Positions 1 to 8,848 of a stretch of 54,389 nt of DNA are shown one piece after another. Below the pieces are notes generated by a model that saw only the letters and a program-made list of their open reading frames with translations, made no database searches and had not been told where the DNA came from. Positions within the stretch are counted from its first letter, which is position 1, and each line of letters opens with the position of its first letter. This DNA is from Rhodospirillaceae bacterium (GTDB taxonomy: Bacteria > Pseudomonadota > Alphaproteobacteria > CACIAM-22H2): contig JAIXXA010000198.1 in NCBI GenBank assembly GCA_027490975.1, forward strand, positions 1 through 54,389. The letters are read 5' to 3'. A program made the position numbers and the translations under genes.

Positions 1-2
1 TG

Positions 3-440
3 CTCGTTGTCATCGGCTATGGCGACTATCGCGCGGCCGGCTATATCGCCGTTTGGACGCCGCCGCGGGCACTTTCGCATGTAGCGTTGCTCTTGACGCT
101 GCCCGTCTTCGTGCTGCTGGCGGCCTCGCACGCGCCGGGCCTCATCAAGCGCACGGTGCGCCACCCGATGCTGGCCGCGGTCAAGTTCTGGGCGCTCGCC
201 CATCTGCTCGCCAATGGCGATCTCGGCTCGATGCTGCTGTTCGGCGGCTTTCTCGCATGGGCCGTGTTCGCGCGGATTTCGCTCAAACAGCGCGAAGCAG
301 TCGAGGGTGCCCCCGATTTTTCGACGATGAAATTCGGGCGCGGCGATCTTGTGGCGGTTGTCGGCGGGCTTGCCGCCTACGGCATTTTCGCCTTCGTTCT
401 GCACCCGCTTCTGATCGGCGTCGCCGTCGCCGGCGGCTGA
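3..440 (+). CDS. NnrU family membrane protein (5' truncated by window edge)
   Basis: This open frame enters from the left edge and ends in TGA at 438-440, so only the C-terminal 145 residues are seen. The sequence contains GYGDYRAAGYIAVW near its visible start, then a hydrophobic helix, RHPMLAAVKFWALAHLLANG, another helix, and a final C-terminal helix. This pattern is typical of NnrU-family integral membrane proteins, which were named for a link to nitric-oxide and denitrification genes but are widespread in alphaproteobacteria without a firm function. No nitrogen-oxide gene is visible here, so the name gives family only. The next gene is convergent, 24 bp away. Confidence 0.8.
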   Translation, partial: LVVIGYGDYRAAGYIAVWTPPRALSHVALLLTLPVFVLLAASHAPGLIKRTVRHPMLAAVKFWALAHLLANGDLGSMLLFGGFLAWAVFARISLKQREAVEGAPDFSTMKFGRGDLVAVVGGLAAYGIFAFVLHPLLIGVAVAGG

Positions 441-464
441 GCGGCAACGGCTATATCGCGGCCT

Positions 465-1676
465 CTATATCGCTGCCGGGCGCCGGTTGCGCAACGCGAG
501 CCACAGCAAGGCTGCCAGCGCCAGGCCGACCAGCGGGACCGAACCGATATTGATGGCGTCCCACCCGACCGTGTTGTGCATCCAGCCCGAGAGGCCGGCG
601 GCCAAAGCGACCGAGCCGAATACGAGGCTGTCGTTGGCCGCCTGCATTTTGGCTTTCTCGGCGGGCTTGTAAGTCTCGGTCAGCAGCGACGTGGCGCCGA
701 TATAGAGAAAGTTCCAGCCGAGCCCGAGCAGGATCAGGCCGGCGTAGAAATTCCAGAACTCGATGCCCGCCAGCACGATCGCTGCCGAGCCCAGCAGCAG
801 CACGGCGCCGGCCGCCATCACGCGCACGACGCCGAAGCGCCCGATGATCGAGCCCGTGAAAAACGACGGCACGAACATCGCCAGCACATGCGCCTGTATC
901 GTGCGCGCTGCATCGCCGAAGGCCATGCCGCAGGCGATCATCGCAAGCGGTGTCGCGTTCATCACCAGCGACATGACCGCATAGCCGATGGCACCTGCAA
1001 TGACCGCAACCGCGGCTTTGGGCTGGGCCAGCAGTTCCAGCAGCGGTCGCGCCGTGCCCGAGCGTTCCTCGCCCGTGGGGACGGGAATGTCGATGAGCTG
1101 CACGACCAGCAAAGCCACGCATGCAAGAAGTGCCAGTGCGGCAAACGAACCGCCGAATGCGACGGGCTCGAACATGTCGTGCGTGAGGCGCGCGATCTCA
1201 GGCCCGATCACGGCCGCCGCGACGCCGCCCGCCAGCACATAGCTGATCGCTTTGGGTCGCAAAGACGGCCCGACCCCGTCGGCGGCGGCAAAGCGGTAGA
1301 ACTGCCCCGCCGAATTGTAGACGCCGTTGATCGCCGAACCGACGCAGAAGAGCAGAAACGAGCCGCTGAAAATCGCGTAGACGCAAAGCGCTTGGCCCGC
1401 GATGCCGCACACGGCTCCGAGCGTGAAGCCCGCCCGCCTGCCGTAGCGCTTCATCAGAAACGACATCGGAAAGGTGGCCAGCATCACGACGAGCTGCATC
1501 AGGGCCACGGGCACGGTCGCGAGCGATTTGTTCTCGGCAAGCATGTGGCCGACGAGCGCCGCCTCGGCGATCATCGTCGAGGTGCCGATCATCAGCAGCG
1601 CTTGCGAGACGGAAAGGATGAGGGTGCGCCGCCGGGACGTGGCGTCGAAAGCGAGAACTTGGGTCATTGGCGACAA
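465..1676 (-). CDS. MFS transporter
   Basis: This 403-residue polytopic protein has the size and regular hydrophobic pattern of a 12-helix major facilitator superfamily transporter. The loop after the early helices reads LMKRYGRRAGFTLG, which matches the MFS motif between helices 2 and 3. A central hydrophilic loop follows near residues 200-215 (PVPTGEERSGTARP). The second half repeats the helix pattern and includes IIGRFGVVRVMAAG. The substrate cannot be told from sequence. It is the last gene of the long minus-strand run and starts 7 bp after the stop of the secreted FliL-like gene, so it is probably co-transcribed with it. An in-frame ATG at 1667 is an alternative start. Confidence 0.85.
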   Translation of the reverse strand: MSPMTQVLAFDATSRRRTLILSVSQALLMIGTSTMIAEAALVGHMLAENKSLATVPVALMQLVVMLATFPMSFLMKRYGRRAGFTLGAVCGIAGQALCVYAIFSGSFLLFCVGSAINGVYNSAGQFYRFAAADGVGPSLRPKAISYVLAGGVAAAVIGPEIARLTHDMFEPVAFGGSFAALALLACVALLVVQLIDIPVPTGEERSGTARPLLELLAQPKAAVAVIAGAIGYAVMSLVMNATPLAMIACGMAFGDAARTIQAHVLAMFVPSFFTGSIIGRFGVVRVMAAGAVLLLGSAAIVLAGIEFWNFYAGLILLGLGWNFLYIGATSLLTETYKPAEKAKMQAANDSLVFGSVALAAGLSGWMHNTVGWDAINIGSVPLVGLALAALLWLALRNRRPAAI

Positions 1677-1683
1677 GCGTCTT

Positions 1684-2091
1684 TCAGTTTCCGATCCGCC
1701 GTTCGAGCACGCGCTCGAAGACGATCTCTTCGATAATGTCGTCGCTGCCGAGAACGCGAACGGCCGAGGCCGTCAGACGCCGCTTGGCACGCTCGCGGTC
1801 GAAATTGTCGCCGTACGCGGCAACGTCGTTGAGGTCGAAGACGAAGGCATTCTGCAGCCGGTCCATCGAGGCACGGACCTTGTCGACGTCGGCGCGCTTG
1901 AAAAGGCGCAGCTTGATCAGCAACGCATAGTGCCGCTTGACCTGGTTGTCTTGGATCGCAGGCACCAGCATGCGCGGCAGAAAAATCTCCGCACCCGGAT
2001 CGTCGCCGGTTCCGGGTGCGGGATTCTGCGCAAGCACCGGCCGCGCCATAAGCGCCGAAGCAGCCCAAAAAAGGAAGAAGCGACGTCGCAT
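1684..2091 (-). CDS. Small exported protein, weakly FliL-like
   Basis: The gene encodes 135 residues starting MRRRFFLFWAASALMARPVLAQ, a clear signal peptide with probable cleavage after residue 21 or 22. The mature part has the layout of a FliL-type domain. It has a leading LPRMLVPAIQ segment, a strand with HYALLIKLRLF, a helix (DKVRASMDRLQNAFVFDL), then a second helix and a terminal strand (DDIIEEIVFERVL). FliL is a flagellar stator-associated protein, but this copy lacks the usual N-terminal transmembrane anchor and instead looks periplasmic. It lies 23 bp after thiL and just before the MFS gene. The FliL resemblance is my reading of the pattern, not a search result. It may be an uncharacterised alphaproteobacterial family. 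Confidence 0.7.
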   Translation of the reverse strand: MRRRFFLFWAASALMARPVLAQNPAPGTGDDPGAEIFLPRMLVPAIQDNQVKRHYALLIKLRLFKRADVDKVRASMDRLQNAFVFDLNDVAAYGDNFDRERAKRRLTASAVRVLGSDDIIEEIVFERVLERRIGN

Positions 2092-2114
2092 AATTTTGGG
2101 ACTATGGCGCAGGA

Positions 2115-3095
2115 CTAGAAATGGGTAAAGCCCGCGCGCGCGAAACGCTGCGAACGGGCAGCCGCGTCGACGAAGCGAACCTCTGGCGCTCCCTTTGCGA
2201 ATGCTCCGATACGCGTCGCCGGAGTCTTGGCGGAAACGGCCGCGCGCGCAATCGCCGCACGCGCGGCAGGCGGGGCTGCAAACAGCAATTCGTAGTCGTC
2301 GCCGCCCGCCACGATCGTCTCGAGCAGGCCTGGCTCGGCGGCAAGGGCTTTCGCGGCGGCGCGCGACAAAGGCAGCTGCGCTAACGCCACGGTCGCGCCG
2401 AGCCCGGAGCGCGCGCACATATGCCCGAGGTCCGCGCCAAGCCCGTCCGACACATCCATCGCGGCATGCGCAAGGCCGACGAGCTTTTGCCCCAGCGCCA
2501 AGCGCGGCTGCGGCAGGCGATAGCGCGCCAGCAACGCCTTGGCGCGCGCCAAAACGCCCCGGGCGACCAGAAGCCCCAAGGCACCGTCGCCGAGCGTGCC
2601 CGAGAGCCAAAGATCGTCGCCGGGACGCGCGCCGTCGCGGCGCAGCATCCTGCCCTGCCCGACCTCGCCCAGTGCCGTGATCGCGATCGTGAGCGGCCCC
2701 GGTGTGGACGTCGTGTCGCCGCCGAGCAACGGGATTTCGAAGAATTCGCCGTCGCGCGCAAGGCCGCGCGCGAAAGCCGCAAGGGCGCGGTCGTCCATAT
2801 CCGTCGGCCGCGCCAATGCCAGGAAATAGCCGATGGGCTTGGCCCCTTTGGCGGCAAGATCGGAGAGATTCACGCGCAGGGCCTTGCGCGCGACTTCCGC
2901 CGGCGGATCGGTTGCGAAAAAATGTACGCCGGCCACGAGTGCGTCGGCCGTCACGACCAGATCGTGGCCGGGCCTCGGGCGGATGCAGGCCGCATCGTCG
3001 CCGAGATCGAGGGCCGCTTTGTGGCCCTGCGCCAGCGGCCGGAACAGTTTGCCGATAGCCGCAAACTCGCCGGACATGGCGGTGCGGCGCGCCAT
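2115..3095 (-). CDS. thiL: Thiamine-monophosphate kinase
   Basis: ThiL phosphorylates thiamine monophosphate to thiamine diphosphate with ATP, the last step of coenzyme B1 synthesis. The 326-residue product has the family marks in order: LDLGDDAA near residues 30-36 (Mg/ATP-binding Asp pair), a VTADALVAGVHF motif, VNLSDLAAKGAKP, the LLGGDTT loop, DVSDGLGADLGH in the C-terminal half, and AGGDDYELLF. Length is normal for the family. The start at 3095 is 2 nt after the nusB stop and has GGAG about 11 nt upstream. An internal ATG at 3077 is possible but has no better ribosome site. Close packing with nusB suggests one transcript. Confidence 0.95.
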   Translation of the reverse strand: MARRTAMSGEFAAIGKLFRPLAQGHKAALDLGDDAACIRPRPGHDLVVTADALVAGVHFFATDPPAEVARKALRVNLSDLAAKGAKPIGYFLALARPTDMDDRALAAFARGLARDGEFFEIPLLGGDTTSTPGPLTIAITALGEVGQGRMLRRDGARPGDDLWLSGTLGDGALGLLVARGVLARAKALLARYRLPQPRLALGQKLVGLAHAAMDVSDGLGADLGHMCARSGLGATVALAQLPLSRAAAKALAAEPGLLETIVAGGDDYELLFAAPPAARAAIARAAVSAKTPATRIGAFAKGAPEVRFVDAAARSQRFARAGFTHF

Positions 3096-3097
3096 GG

Positions 3098-3586
3098 CTA
3101 GCGGCGCTCCGCCATCTCCGGTGCCCGGCACCCTTTGGCGATGCGGTCGAGCACGCTGTTGATGAAGCCCACCTCGCGCCCCGCGTCGAATTCGAGCGAC
3201 AGATCGACATAAGCGTCGATCGCCGCACGCGCGGGCACGTCGCCGCGCGCGAGCAGCTCGTACGTGCCGGCGCGCAGGATCGCGCGCAGCACGGGATCGA
3301 TGCGCGCAAGCGTCCAGCCTTGTGCGAGTGCGGGCGCTATCAGCCCGTCGATCTCGGGCTTGCGCGCCCAGGTGCCCTCGACGAGATCGACGAAAAACTG
3401 CGGCTCGGCATCGGGCCAATCGGGCCCGCCGAAACCCGGCTTTAGGCGATAGCGGCGGAACTGCTCGACCACGCCGTGCGGATCTTCGCCCGCAAATTCG
3501 ATCTGGTAGAGCGCTTGCACGGCCGCCAGCCGCGATGTGGTGCGGCCGTTCTTGCTGCGCGCCTGCTCGCGGCCTGCGGCGCTCAT
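3098..3586 (-). CDS. nusB: Transcription antitermination factor NusB
   Basis: NusB binds boxA RNA with NusE (S10) in antitermination complexes on rRNA operons. The 162-residue protein shows the family pattern: TSRLAAVQALYQIEFAG near the N-terminus, a central DLVEGTW segment, then the helical signature RIDPVLRAILRAGTYELLA followed by AAIDAYVDLSLEFDAGREVGFINSVLDRIA. The start at 3586 overlaps the ribH stop as ATGA, so translation is probably coupled. The ribH-nusB-thiL order is conserved in many proteobacteria, which supports both the call and the start. Confidence 0.95.
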   Translation of the reverse strand: MSAAGREQARSKNGRTTSRLAAVQALYQIEFAGEDPHGVVEQFRRYRLKPGFGGPDWPDAEPQFFVDLVEGTWARKPEIDGLIAPALAQGWTLARIDPVLRAILRAGTYELLARGDVPARAAIDAYVDLSLEFDAGREVGFINSVLDRIAKGCRAPEMAERR

Positions 3587-4071
3587 GGCGTAGAGGCCAG
3601 ACGGCGCTTGAAGGCGATCATGGCAAGGGCCGCAACGGCTGCCCCATGGCCCTTGTCGCCTTCGCTGCGCCGCGCGCGCGCCCAGGCTTGTTCCATGTTT
3701 TCGACCGTGAGGATGCCGTAGCCGATTGCAAGGCCGCGCCGCACGGCGAGATCCTGCAGCCCGCGCGCGCTTTCGCCGCACACATAATCGTAATGCGTGG
3801 TCTCGCCGCGGATCACGGCCCCCAGCGCCACATAGCCGTCGTAGCCAGCACCGGCCATGTCGGCCATGGCGATCGCGCCCGGCAGTTCGAAAGCGCCTGG
3901 AACCGCAACGCGTTCGGCAATGCCGCCCACGGACGCGATCGCCGCTTCGGCGCCTTTGGCGAGCTCGTCGGCCAGATCGGCGTAGAAACGCGCTTCGACG
4001 ATCAGCACACGCGGGCGCTGGCCCGCAAAATCGGCCGCCGTCGGCGACGTAAAATCAGCGGACGCGAACAT
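3583..4071 (-). CDS. ribH: 6,7-dimethyl-8-ribityllumazine synthase
   Basis: RibH condenses 5-amino-6-ribitylamino-uracil with 3,4-dihydroxy-2-butanone 4-phosphate to give lumazine, the substrate of riboflavin synthase. The 162-residue protein carries VLIVEARFYADLADEL, VPGAFELPGAIAMA, ALGAVIRGETTHYDYV (catalytic His93) and the LTVENMEQAWARA stretch, all in family order. Its ATG lies 17 nt inside the end of the upstream ribB-like gene, and its stop overlaps the nusB start, so three genes are tightly coupled. The N-terminal 19 residues before RVLIVEA are not conserved and are common in alphaproteobacterial copies. Confidence 0.95.
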   Translation of the reverse strand: MFASADFTSPTAADFAGQRPRVLIVEARFYADLADELAKGAEAAIASVGGIAERVAVPGAFELPGAIAMADMAGAGYDGYVALGAVIRGETTHYDYVCGESARGLQDLAVRRGLAIGYGILTVENMEQAWARARRSEGDKGHGAAVAALAMIAFKRRLASTP

Positions 4072-5257
4072 CGATGCTCTTGTGCCCCACAATGTTGAGA
4101 CCGTAACCCTCGAGACCGACCACGGCACGGCGCGCGTTGGACAGCAGCACCATGTCTTTGACGCCGAGATCGAGCAGGATCTGCGCACCCACGCCGTAGT
4201 CGCGCAGTTCCGGCCCGCCTTCCGGCGGTTTGGCGTCGCCCGCTTTGCCCTCGCCGGCCTTTTCGGCACTGAAACGCGCGCGCACACGGTCCGAGAGACT
4301 CGTGGCACGCGGCTCGCGCAGCAGCACAAGCGCACCGCGACCGGCGGCCGCGATCGTGCGCATCGAGGCCTGCAGCGTGCCGGCACGCTGCAGCGTCTGG
4401 TCGCCGAGAACGTCGTCGAGCACGCTCAGCGCATGCATGCGCACGAGCACGGGCTCGGGGGTGGAAATGTCGCCTTTCACGAGGGCGATGTGTTCGGCAT
4501 AGGCCGCGCGGTTCACGTAGACCAGCATGCGCCACGCGCCGCCATGCTCGCTTTCGAACGTGCTTTCGTGCACGCGATCGACGATGCGGTCGTTCTTGCG
4601 GCGGAACGCGATGAGGTCGGCGATCGTGGCGACCTTGAGGCCGTGATACTGCGCGAATTTCACGAGATCGGGCAGCCGCGCCATCGTGCCATCGTCGTTC
4701 ATGATCTCGCAGATCACGCCCGCCGGAATGAGGCCCGCCATGCGCGCGATATCGACGGCGGCTTCCGTGTGGCCTGCGCGCACGAGCGTGCCGCCGTCGC
4801 GCGCCACGAGCGGAAAGATGTGGCCGGGGCTCACGATGTCGCGATGGTCCTTGGCCGGGTCGATCGCGACCTGCACCGTCCGCGCGCGGTCGTGCGCCGA
4901 AATGCCAGTCGAAATGCCGTCGCGCGCTTCGATCGAAACGGTGAACGCGGTCTGGTGGCGCGACGCGTTGTCCGCACTCATCAGCCGCAAGCCCAGCGTT
5001 TCGCAGCGCGCACGCGTCATCGACAGGCAAATGAGGCCGCGCCCGTGCTTGGCCATGAAATTGATGGCTTCCGGTGTCGCGAACTGGGCAGGGATCACGA
5101 GATCGCCCTCGTTCTCGCGGTTCTCGTCGTCGACGAGGATGAACATGCGGCCGTTGCGCGCGTCTTCGACGATCTCCTCGATCGACGACAGAAACGCGAC
5201 CTCCGTCTGTCCGGTCGACAGAATCTCGGCTTGGCGCTGGGAGGGCTTGAAGGGCAC
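4055..5257 (-). CDS. ribB: 3,4-dihydroxy-2-butanone 4-phosphate synthase with degenerate GTP-cyclohydrolase-II-like domain (RibBX type)
   Basis: The N-terminal 230 residues are a complete RibB: DDENRENEGDLV (acidic active-site loop, about residues 43-54), HGRGLICLSMT, DRARTV, SPGHIFPLVARDGG and RAGHTEAAVDIARMAGL. The C-terminal part aligns by pattern with RibA but has lost its catalytic features. The zinc-binding Cys cluster of the LTGD..GS.RCDCG motif is replaced (VLDDVLGDQTLQRAGTLQ) and the GQEGRGIGL motif is absent. Only the tail (YGVGAQILLDLGVKDM, LLSN) is recognisable. Such RibB plus inactive RibA (RibX) fusions are known in alphaproteobacteria, so the working RibA should lie elsewhere. 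I chose the GTG at 5257, after the ribE stop. An ATG at 5320 would overlap ribE by 29 nt and add 21 residues. Confidence 0.9.
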   Translation of the reverse strand: MPFKPSQRQAEILSTGQTEVAFLSSIEEIVEDARNGRMFILVDDENRENEGDLVIPAQFATPEAINFMAKHGRGLICLSMTRARCETLGLRLMSADNASRHQTAFTVSIEARDGISTGISAHDRARTVQVAIDPAKDHRDIVSPGHIFPLVARDGGTLVRAGHTEAAVDIARMAGLIPAGVICEIMNDDGTMARLPDLVKFAQYHGLKVATIADLIAFRRKNDRIVDRVHESTFESEHGGAWRMLVYVNRAAYAEHIALVKGDISTPEPVLVRMHALSVLDDVLGDQTLQRAGTLQASMRTIAAAGRGALVLLREPRATSLSDRVRARFSAEKAGEGKAGDAKPPEGGPELRDYGVGAQILLDLGVKDMVLLSNARRAVVGLEGYGLNIVGHKSIDVRVR

Positions 5258-5291
5258 GGGGGCTTGTCCGCTTTTGTTGTCTGAAGCTGGG

Positions 5292-5903
5292 TCAGGATTT
5301 GGCGAGAATACGCGCAACATAGCGCGCCAGCGCATCGACTTCCATGTTCACCCGCATGCCGGGCTGGAGCGTGCCCAGCGTCGTCGCATGCCAGGTATGC
5401 GGGATGATGTTGACGCCGAACTCGGCCGTCCCGTCGGCAAGATCGCGCACTTCGTTGACGGTCAGCGAAACGCCGTCGATCGCGACCGAGCCCTTGGGCG
5501 CCATATAGCGCGCAAAAGCGGCCGGAACGGCAAAAACCAGCCGCCACGAGCCCTGCTCGGATGCAACAGCGCGCAGTTCGGCCGTGCAGTCGACATGGCC
5601 CGACACGATGTGCCCGCCCAACTCGTCGCCGACGCGCAGGCTGCCCTCGAGATTGAGCTCCGTACCAACCCGCCAGCCGCCCAGCGTGGTTTTGGACAAG
5701 GTCTCGCCCGAGGCTTCGACTGCAAACCAACCGGGTCCTTTGGCGATGGCCGTGAGGCAGCAGCCCGAACACGCGATCGAAGCGCCGATCGCGAAGCGCT
5801 CGGTATCGAGCGCCGTTGCGATTTCAAGCCGCGTGTCGCTGGACGCTTGGGCGGGAACAAGGGCGCGCACACGCCCGCGATCGACGATGATGCCGGTAAA
5901 CAT
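5292..5903 (-). CDS. ribE: Riboflavin synthase (alpha subunit)
   Basis: RibE dismutates two 6,7-dimethyl-8-ribityllumazine molecules to riboflavin. The 203-residue protein starts with the invariant MFTGI and consists of two similar lumazine-binding halves, about residues 1-97 and 98-203. The first half shows GASIACSGCCLTA and the linker region GGHIVSGHVD. The second half shows GSVAIDGVSLTVNEV and a late NIIPHTWHATTL. Length is normal. It follows ribD by 10 bp and precedes the ribB-like gene, forming the usual ribD-ribE-ribB-ribH order. Confidence 0.96.
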   Translation of the reverse strand: MFTGIIVDRGRVRALVPAQASSDTRLEIATALDTERFAIGASIACSGCCLTAIAKGPGWFAVEASGETLSKTTLGGWRVGTELNLEGSLRVGDELGGHIVSGHVDCTAELRAVASEQGSWRLVFAVPAAFARYMAPKGSVAIDGVSLTVNEVRDLADGTAEFGVNIIPHTWHATTLGTLQPGMRVNMEVDALARYVARILAKS

Positions 5904-5913
5904 GGCCGGGAAC

Positions 5914-6993
5914 TTAAGGCGCCCGGCCCCAAGTTTCCAGCACATCCTCGCCGCACGGCTCGACCGACATGCGCACGAAACGCGGCGCTTGATCGAGCTT
6001 TTCGAGCCCGAAAGCCGCCACGGCGGCAATTCCGTCGCTGCCGATCACGCTGCCGGAGCCGAACCGCACCACGCGATCGACGAGATCGGCGCGCAAAAAC
6101 GCCGCAGCGAGACGCCCGCCCCCTTCGAGCAGCACGCGTGTGATACCGCGCGCCGCCATGCCTTTCAGCACGTCGGCAGGTGCAAGATGCCCGTCGGCTG
6201 CGGCCGCAAGTCGAAAAACTTCGACGCCGCTGGCGTCAAGGGCGGCGGCGCGCGCGCGGTCGGCGTCCGACCGTGCGAAAATCCAGGTCGGCCGCGCACG
6301 CGCTGTCGCAACCAGCTTTGCCGTGAGCGGAATGCGCAAATGGCCGTCCACGACCGCGCGCACGCGGATCGCCGCTGCGGTTCCCGGCAGCCGCACATCG
6401 AGCATCGGATCGTCGGCAGCGACCGTGCCCGAGCCCACCATTGTCGCATCGTGCGACAGGCGCAGCGCATGCGCCCGCGCGCGCGCCGCCGGCCCCGTGA
6501 TCCAGCGGCTTTCGCCGGTGCGCGTGGCAATGCGCCCGTCGAGCGTGGTCGCAAGCTTCAGCGTGACCAGCGGCCGGCCGCTGCCGATCCGCAGCAGAAA
6601 ACCCGCCGCAACCGCCTCGGCCTCGGCGCGCCGCACATTTTCGACGACGGCAATCCCCGCCTGGCGCAAACGCTGAAACCCGCGCCCCGACACGCGCGGA
6701 TCGGGATCGCCCAAAGCGGCCACGACGCGCACGATGCCGGCGGCGATCAACGCATCGGCGCAAGGCGGGGTCTGGCCGTGATGGCTGCACGGCTCAAGCG
6801 TCACGTAGGCGGTCGCCCCCGCAGCCGCCGCGCCGGCACGCGCCAGAGCTTGCGTTTCGGCATGCGGGCGGCCGCCTTGTTGCGTCCAGCCGCGCCCGAC
6901 GACATGGCCGTTCTTTACGACAACGCAACCAACGGCGGGATTTGGCCATGTCTGCCCCAGGCCGCGGCGCGCCAGAGCCAGCGCCGCGTCCAT
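5914..6993 (-). CDS. ribD: Bifunctional diaminohydroxyphosphoribosylaminopyrimidine deaminase / 5-amino-6-(5-phosphoribosylamino)uracil reductase
   Basis: RibD carries out the deamination and the NADPH-dependent reduction that follow GTP cyclohydrolase II. The 359-residue product begins with a cytidine-deaminase-like domain (residues 1-145) with zinc ligands His44 and catalytic Glu46 in HAETQAL, and Cys69 and Cys78 in PCSHHGQTPPC. The reductase domain follows (about 150-355) with PLVTLKLATTLDGRIA and VLLEGGGRLAAAF. The ATG at 6993 is preceded by a GAAGCGGA stretch and leaves a 16-bp gap after nrdR. I saw no FMN riboswitch-like leader before the rib genes, so the run is probably read from upstream. 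Confidence 0.96.
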   Translation of the reverse strand: MDAALALARRGLGQTWPNPAVGCVVVKNGHVVGRGWTQQGGRPHAETQALARAGAAAAGATAYVTLEPCSHHGQTPPCADALIAAGIVRVVAALGDPDPRVSGRGFQRLRQAGIAVVENVRRAEAEAVAAGFLLRIGSGRPLVTLKLATTLDGRIATRTGESRWITGPAARARAHALRLSHDATMVGSGTVAADDPMLDVRLPGTAAAIRVRAVVDGHLRIPLTAKLVATARARPTWIFARSDADRARAAALDASGVEVFRLAAAADGHLAPADVLKGMAARGITRVLLEGGGRLAAAFLRADLVDRVVRFGSGSVIGSDGIAAVAAFGLEKLDQAPRFVRMSVEPCGEDVLETWGRAP

Positions 6994-7009
6994 GAAGCCC
7001 AAATCCGCT

Positions 7010-7468
7010 TCACTCGTCGTTGTCGCCGAGCTTGCCGACAAAATCTTCGAAATCCTTCGCCTCGCGGAAATTCTTGTAGACCGACGCAAAGCGGATGTAG
7101 GCGACATGGTCGAGCGTACGCAGCGCGTCCATCACCATCTCGCCGACCACGGTCGACGGGATTTCGCTTTCGCCCAAACTCTCCAAACGGCGCTGGATGC
7201 CCGACACGATCCGCTCGACGCGATCGGGCTCCACCGGGCGCTTGCGCACCGCATGCATGAGCGAGCGCAGGATCTTCTCGCGCTCGAAAATCTCTTTTGC
7301 ACCGTTTTTCTTGACGATGGTGAGCTCTCGCAACTGCACGCGCTCGAACGTGGTGAAGCGCGAACCGCAGGACGGGCAGAAGCGCCGACGCCGGATCGCC
7401 GAACCGTCTTCGGTTGGACGCGAATCTTTGACCTGGGTGTCTTCGTGGCCGCAAAACGGACAGCGCAT
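7010..7468 (-). CDS. nrdR: Transcriptional repressor NrdR
   Basis: NrdR senses ATP and dATP and represses ribonucleotide reductase genes. The 152-residue protein starts with a zinc ribbon (Cys3, Cys6, Cys31, Cys34) and contains [10 protein letters not shown] and the RRRRFCPSC segment. An ATP-cone domain follows (about residues 49-139) with [15 protein letters not shown] and [20 protein letters not shown]. Length and motif order are exactly those of the family. It sits between glyA and ribD, a position conserved in alphaproteobacteria. Confidence 0.97.
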   Translation of the reverse strand: MRCPFCGHEDTQVKDSRPTEDGSAIRRRRFCPSCGSRFTTFERVQLRELTIVKKNGAKEIFEREKILRSLMHAVRKRPVEPDRVERIVSGIQRRLESLGESEIPSTVVGEMVMDALRTLDHVAYIRFASVYKNFREAKDFEDFVGKLGDNDE

Positions 7469-7498
7469 GGGCGGGATTTTCCCTTCTTCTTGTCTGGC

Positions 7499-8818
7499 CT
7501 AGAAGCCGCGATAGATCGGGAAGCGCGCGGTGAGCGCCTTCACCTTCGCATGCACGGCCGCTTCGACGGCGGCATTCTCGCCCGTGTTGGATTGGGCCAA
7601 GCCGTTCAGCGTTTCGGCGATGAGATCGGCGATCGTGCGGAACTCGGCAGGACCGAAGCCGCGCGTGGTGCCCGCGGGCGTGCCGAGCCGGATGCCGGAC
7701 GTGACCATCGGCTTTTGCGGGTCGAACGGAATGCCGTTTTTGTTACAGGTGAGACCCGCACGCTCGAGGCTCTTTTCGGCGACAGTGCCCGTGAGGTTCT
7801 TGGGCCGCAGATCGACCAGCATCAGATGGCTGTCCGTACCGCCCGAGACGATCGCAAGCCCGTGCTCGACGAGGCGCGCCGCCAGGGCGCGCGCATTCTC
7901 GACCACGCGCGCGGCATAGGCCTTGAACTCGGGGCGCAGCGCTTCGCCGAACGCAACCGCCTTGGCCGCGATCACATGCATGAGCGGCCCGCCCTGCAGC
8001 CCCGGAAAGACGGCCGAGTTGAAGCGCTTGCCGAGATCTTCGTCCATCGACAGGATCATGCCGCCGCGGGGTCCGCGCAGCGTCTTGTGCGTGGTCGTGG
8101 TCACAACATGCGCGTGCGGCAACGGGTTGGGATAGACCCCTCCCGCCACGAGCCCGGCATAGTGCGCCATGTCCACCATCAGCACGGCACCGATCTTGTC
8201 GGCGACGGCGCGGAAGCGCGCAAAATCGATCTGCCGCGAATAGGCCGAGCCGCCCGCAATGATGAGCTTCGGCTTCTCGGCGAGTGCTTTGGCCTCCATC
8301 GCGTCGTAGTCGATGAGCTGGTTGTCGGCACGCACGCCGTAGGAAATCGGCTTGAACCATTTGCCGGATTGGTTGGCCGGAGCGCCGTGCGTCAAATGCC
8401 CGCCTTCGGCGAGCGACATGCCCATGTAGGTGTCGCCCGGCTGCAGCAGCGCGAAGAAAACCGCCTGGTTGGCCTGCGCGCCCGAATGCGGCTGCACGTT
8501 GGCGTAGCTGCAGCCGAACAGCTGCTTGGCGCGCGAAATCGCGAGCGTCTCGGCCTCGTCGACGAAATTGCAGCCGCCGTAATAGCGGCGTCCCGGATAG
8601 CCTTCGGCGTATTTGTTCGTGAGCACCGAACCTTGCGCTTCGAGAACAGCACGGCTCACGATGTTTTCGGACGCGATGAGCTCGATCTCGTTCTGCTGGC
8701 GCCCCAGTTCGCGGTCGATCGACGCGCGAATATCGGGATCTGAATCGGCCAAGCTCGTGCCGAAAAAGCGCTGGGCAAAATCGGCATCGAACGGGCGGGC
8801 GGGTTCAGCAGGCGACAT
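7499..8818 (-). CDS. glyA: Serine hydroxymethyltransferase
   Basis: This PLP enzyme interconverts serine and glycine and supplies 5,10-methylene-tetrahydrofolate. The 439-residue protein has [10 protein letters not shown] near residue 46, [16 protein letters not shown] at 68-83, [10 protein letters not shown], and the PLP-binding Lys245 in [25 protein letters not shown] and [15 protein letters not shown] follow in the usual places. It is 30 bp downstream of rpiB and 30 bp upstream of nrdR, on one strand. Nothing is missing or unusual. Confidence 0.97.
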   Translation of the reverse strand: MSPAEPARPFDADFAQRFFGTSLADSDPDIRASIDRELGRQQNEIELIASENIVSRAVLEAQGSVLTNKYAEGYPGRRYYGGCNFVDEAETLAISRAKQLFGCSYANVQPHSGAQANQAVFFALLQPGDTYMGMSLAEGGHLTHGAPANQSGKWFKPISYGVRADNQLIDYDAMEAKALAEKPKLIIAGGSAYSRQIDFARFRAVADKIGAVLMVDMAHYAGLVAGGVYPNPLPHAHVVTTTTHKTLRGPRGGMILSMDEDLGKRFNSAVFPGLQGGPLMHVIAAKAVAFGEALRPEFKAYAARVVENARALAARLVEHGLAIVSGGTDSHLMLVDLRPKNLTGTVAEKSLERAGLTCNKNGIPFDPQKPMVTSGIRLGTPAGTTRGFGPAEFRTIADLIAETLNGLAQSNTGENAAVEAAVHAKVKALTARFPIYRGF

Positions 8819-8848
8819 CGGCAGAGTTTCCTTCGTTGAATAAAGCGA

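Noticed and set aside
5904-7009. Search for an FMN riboswitch before the riboflavin genes
   Set aside because: The gaps between nrdR, ribD and ribE are only 10-16 bp, too short for the element, and none of its conserved strings was seen near rpiB, glyA or nrdR.
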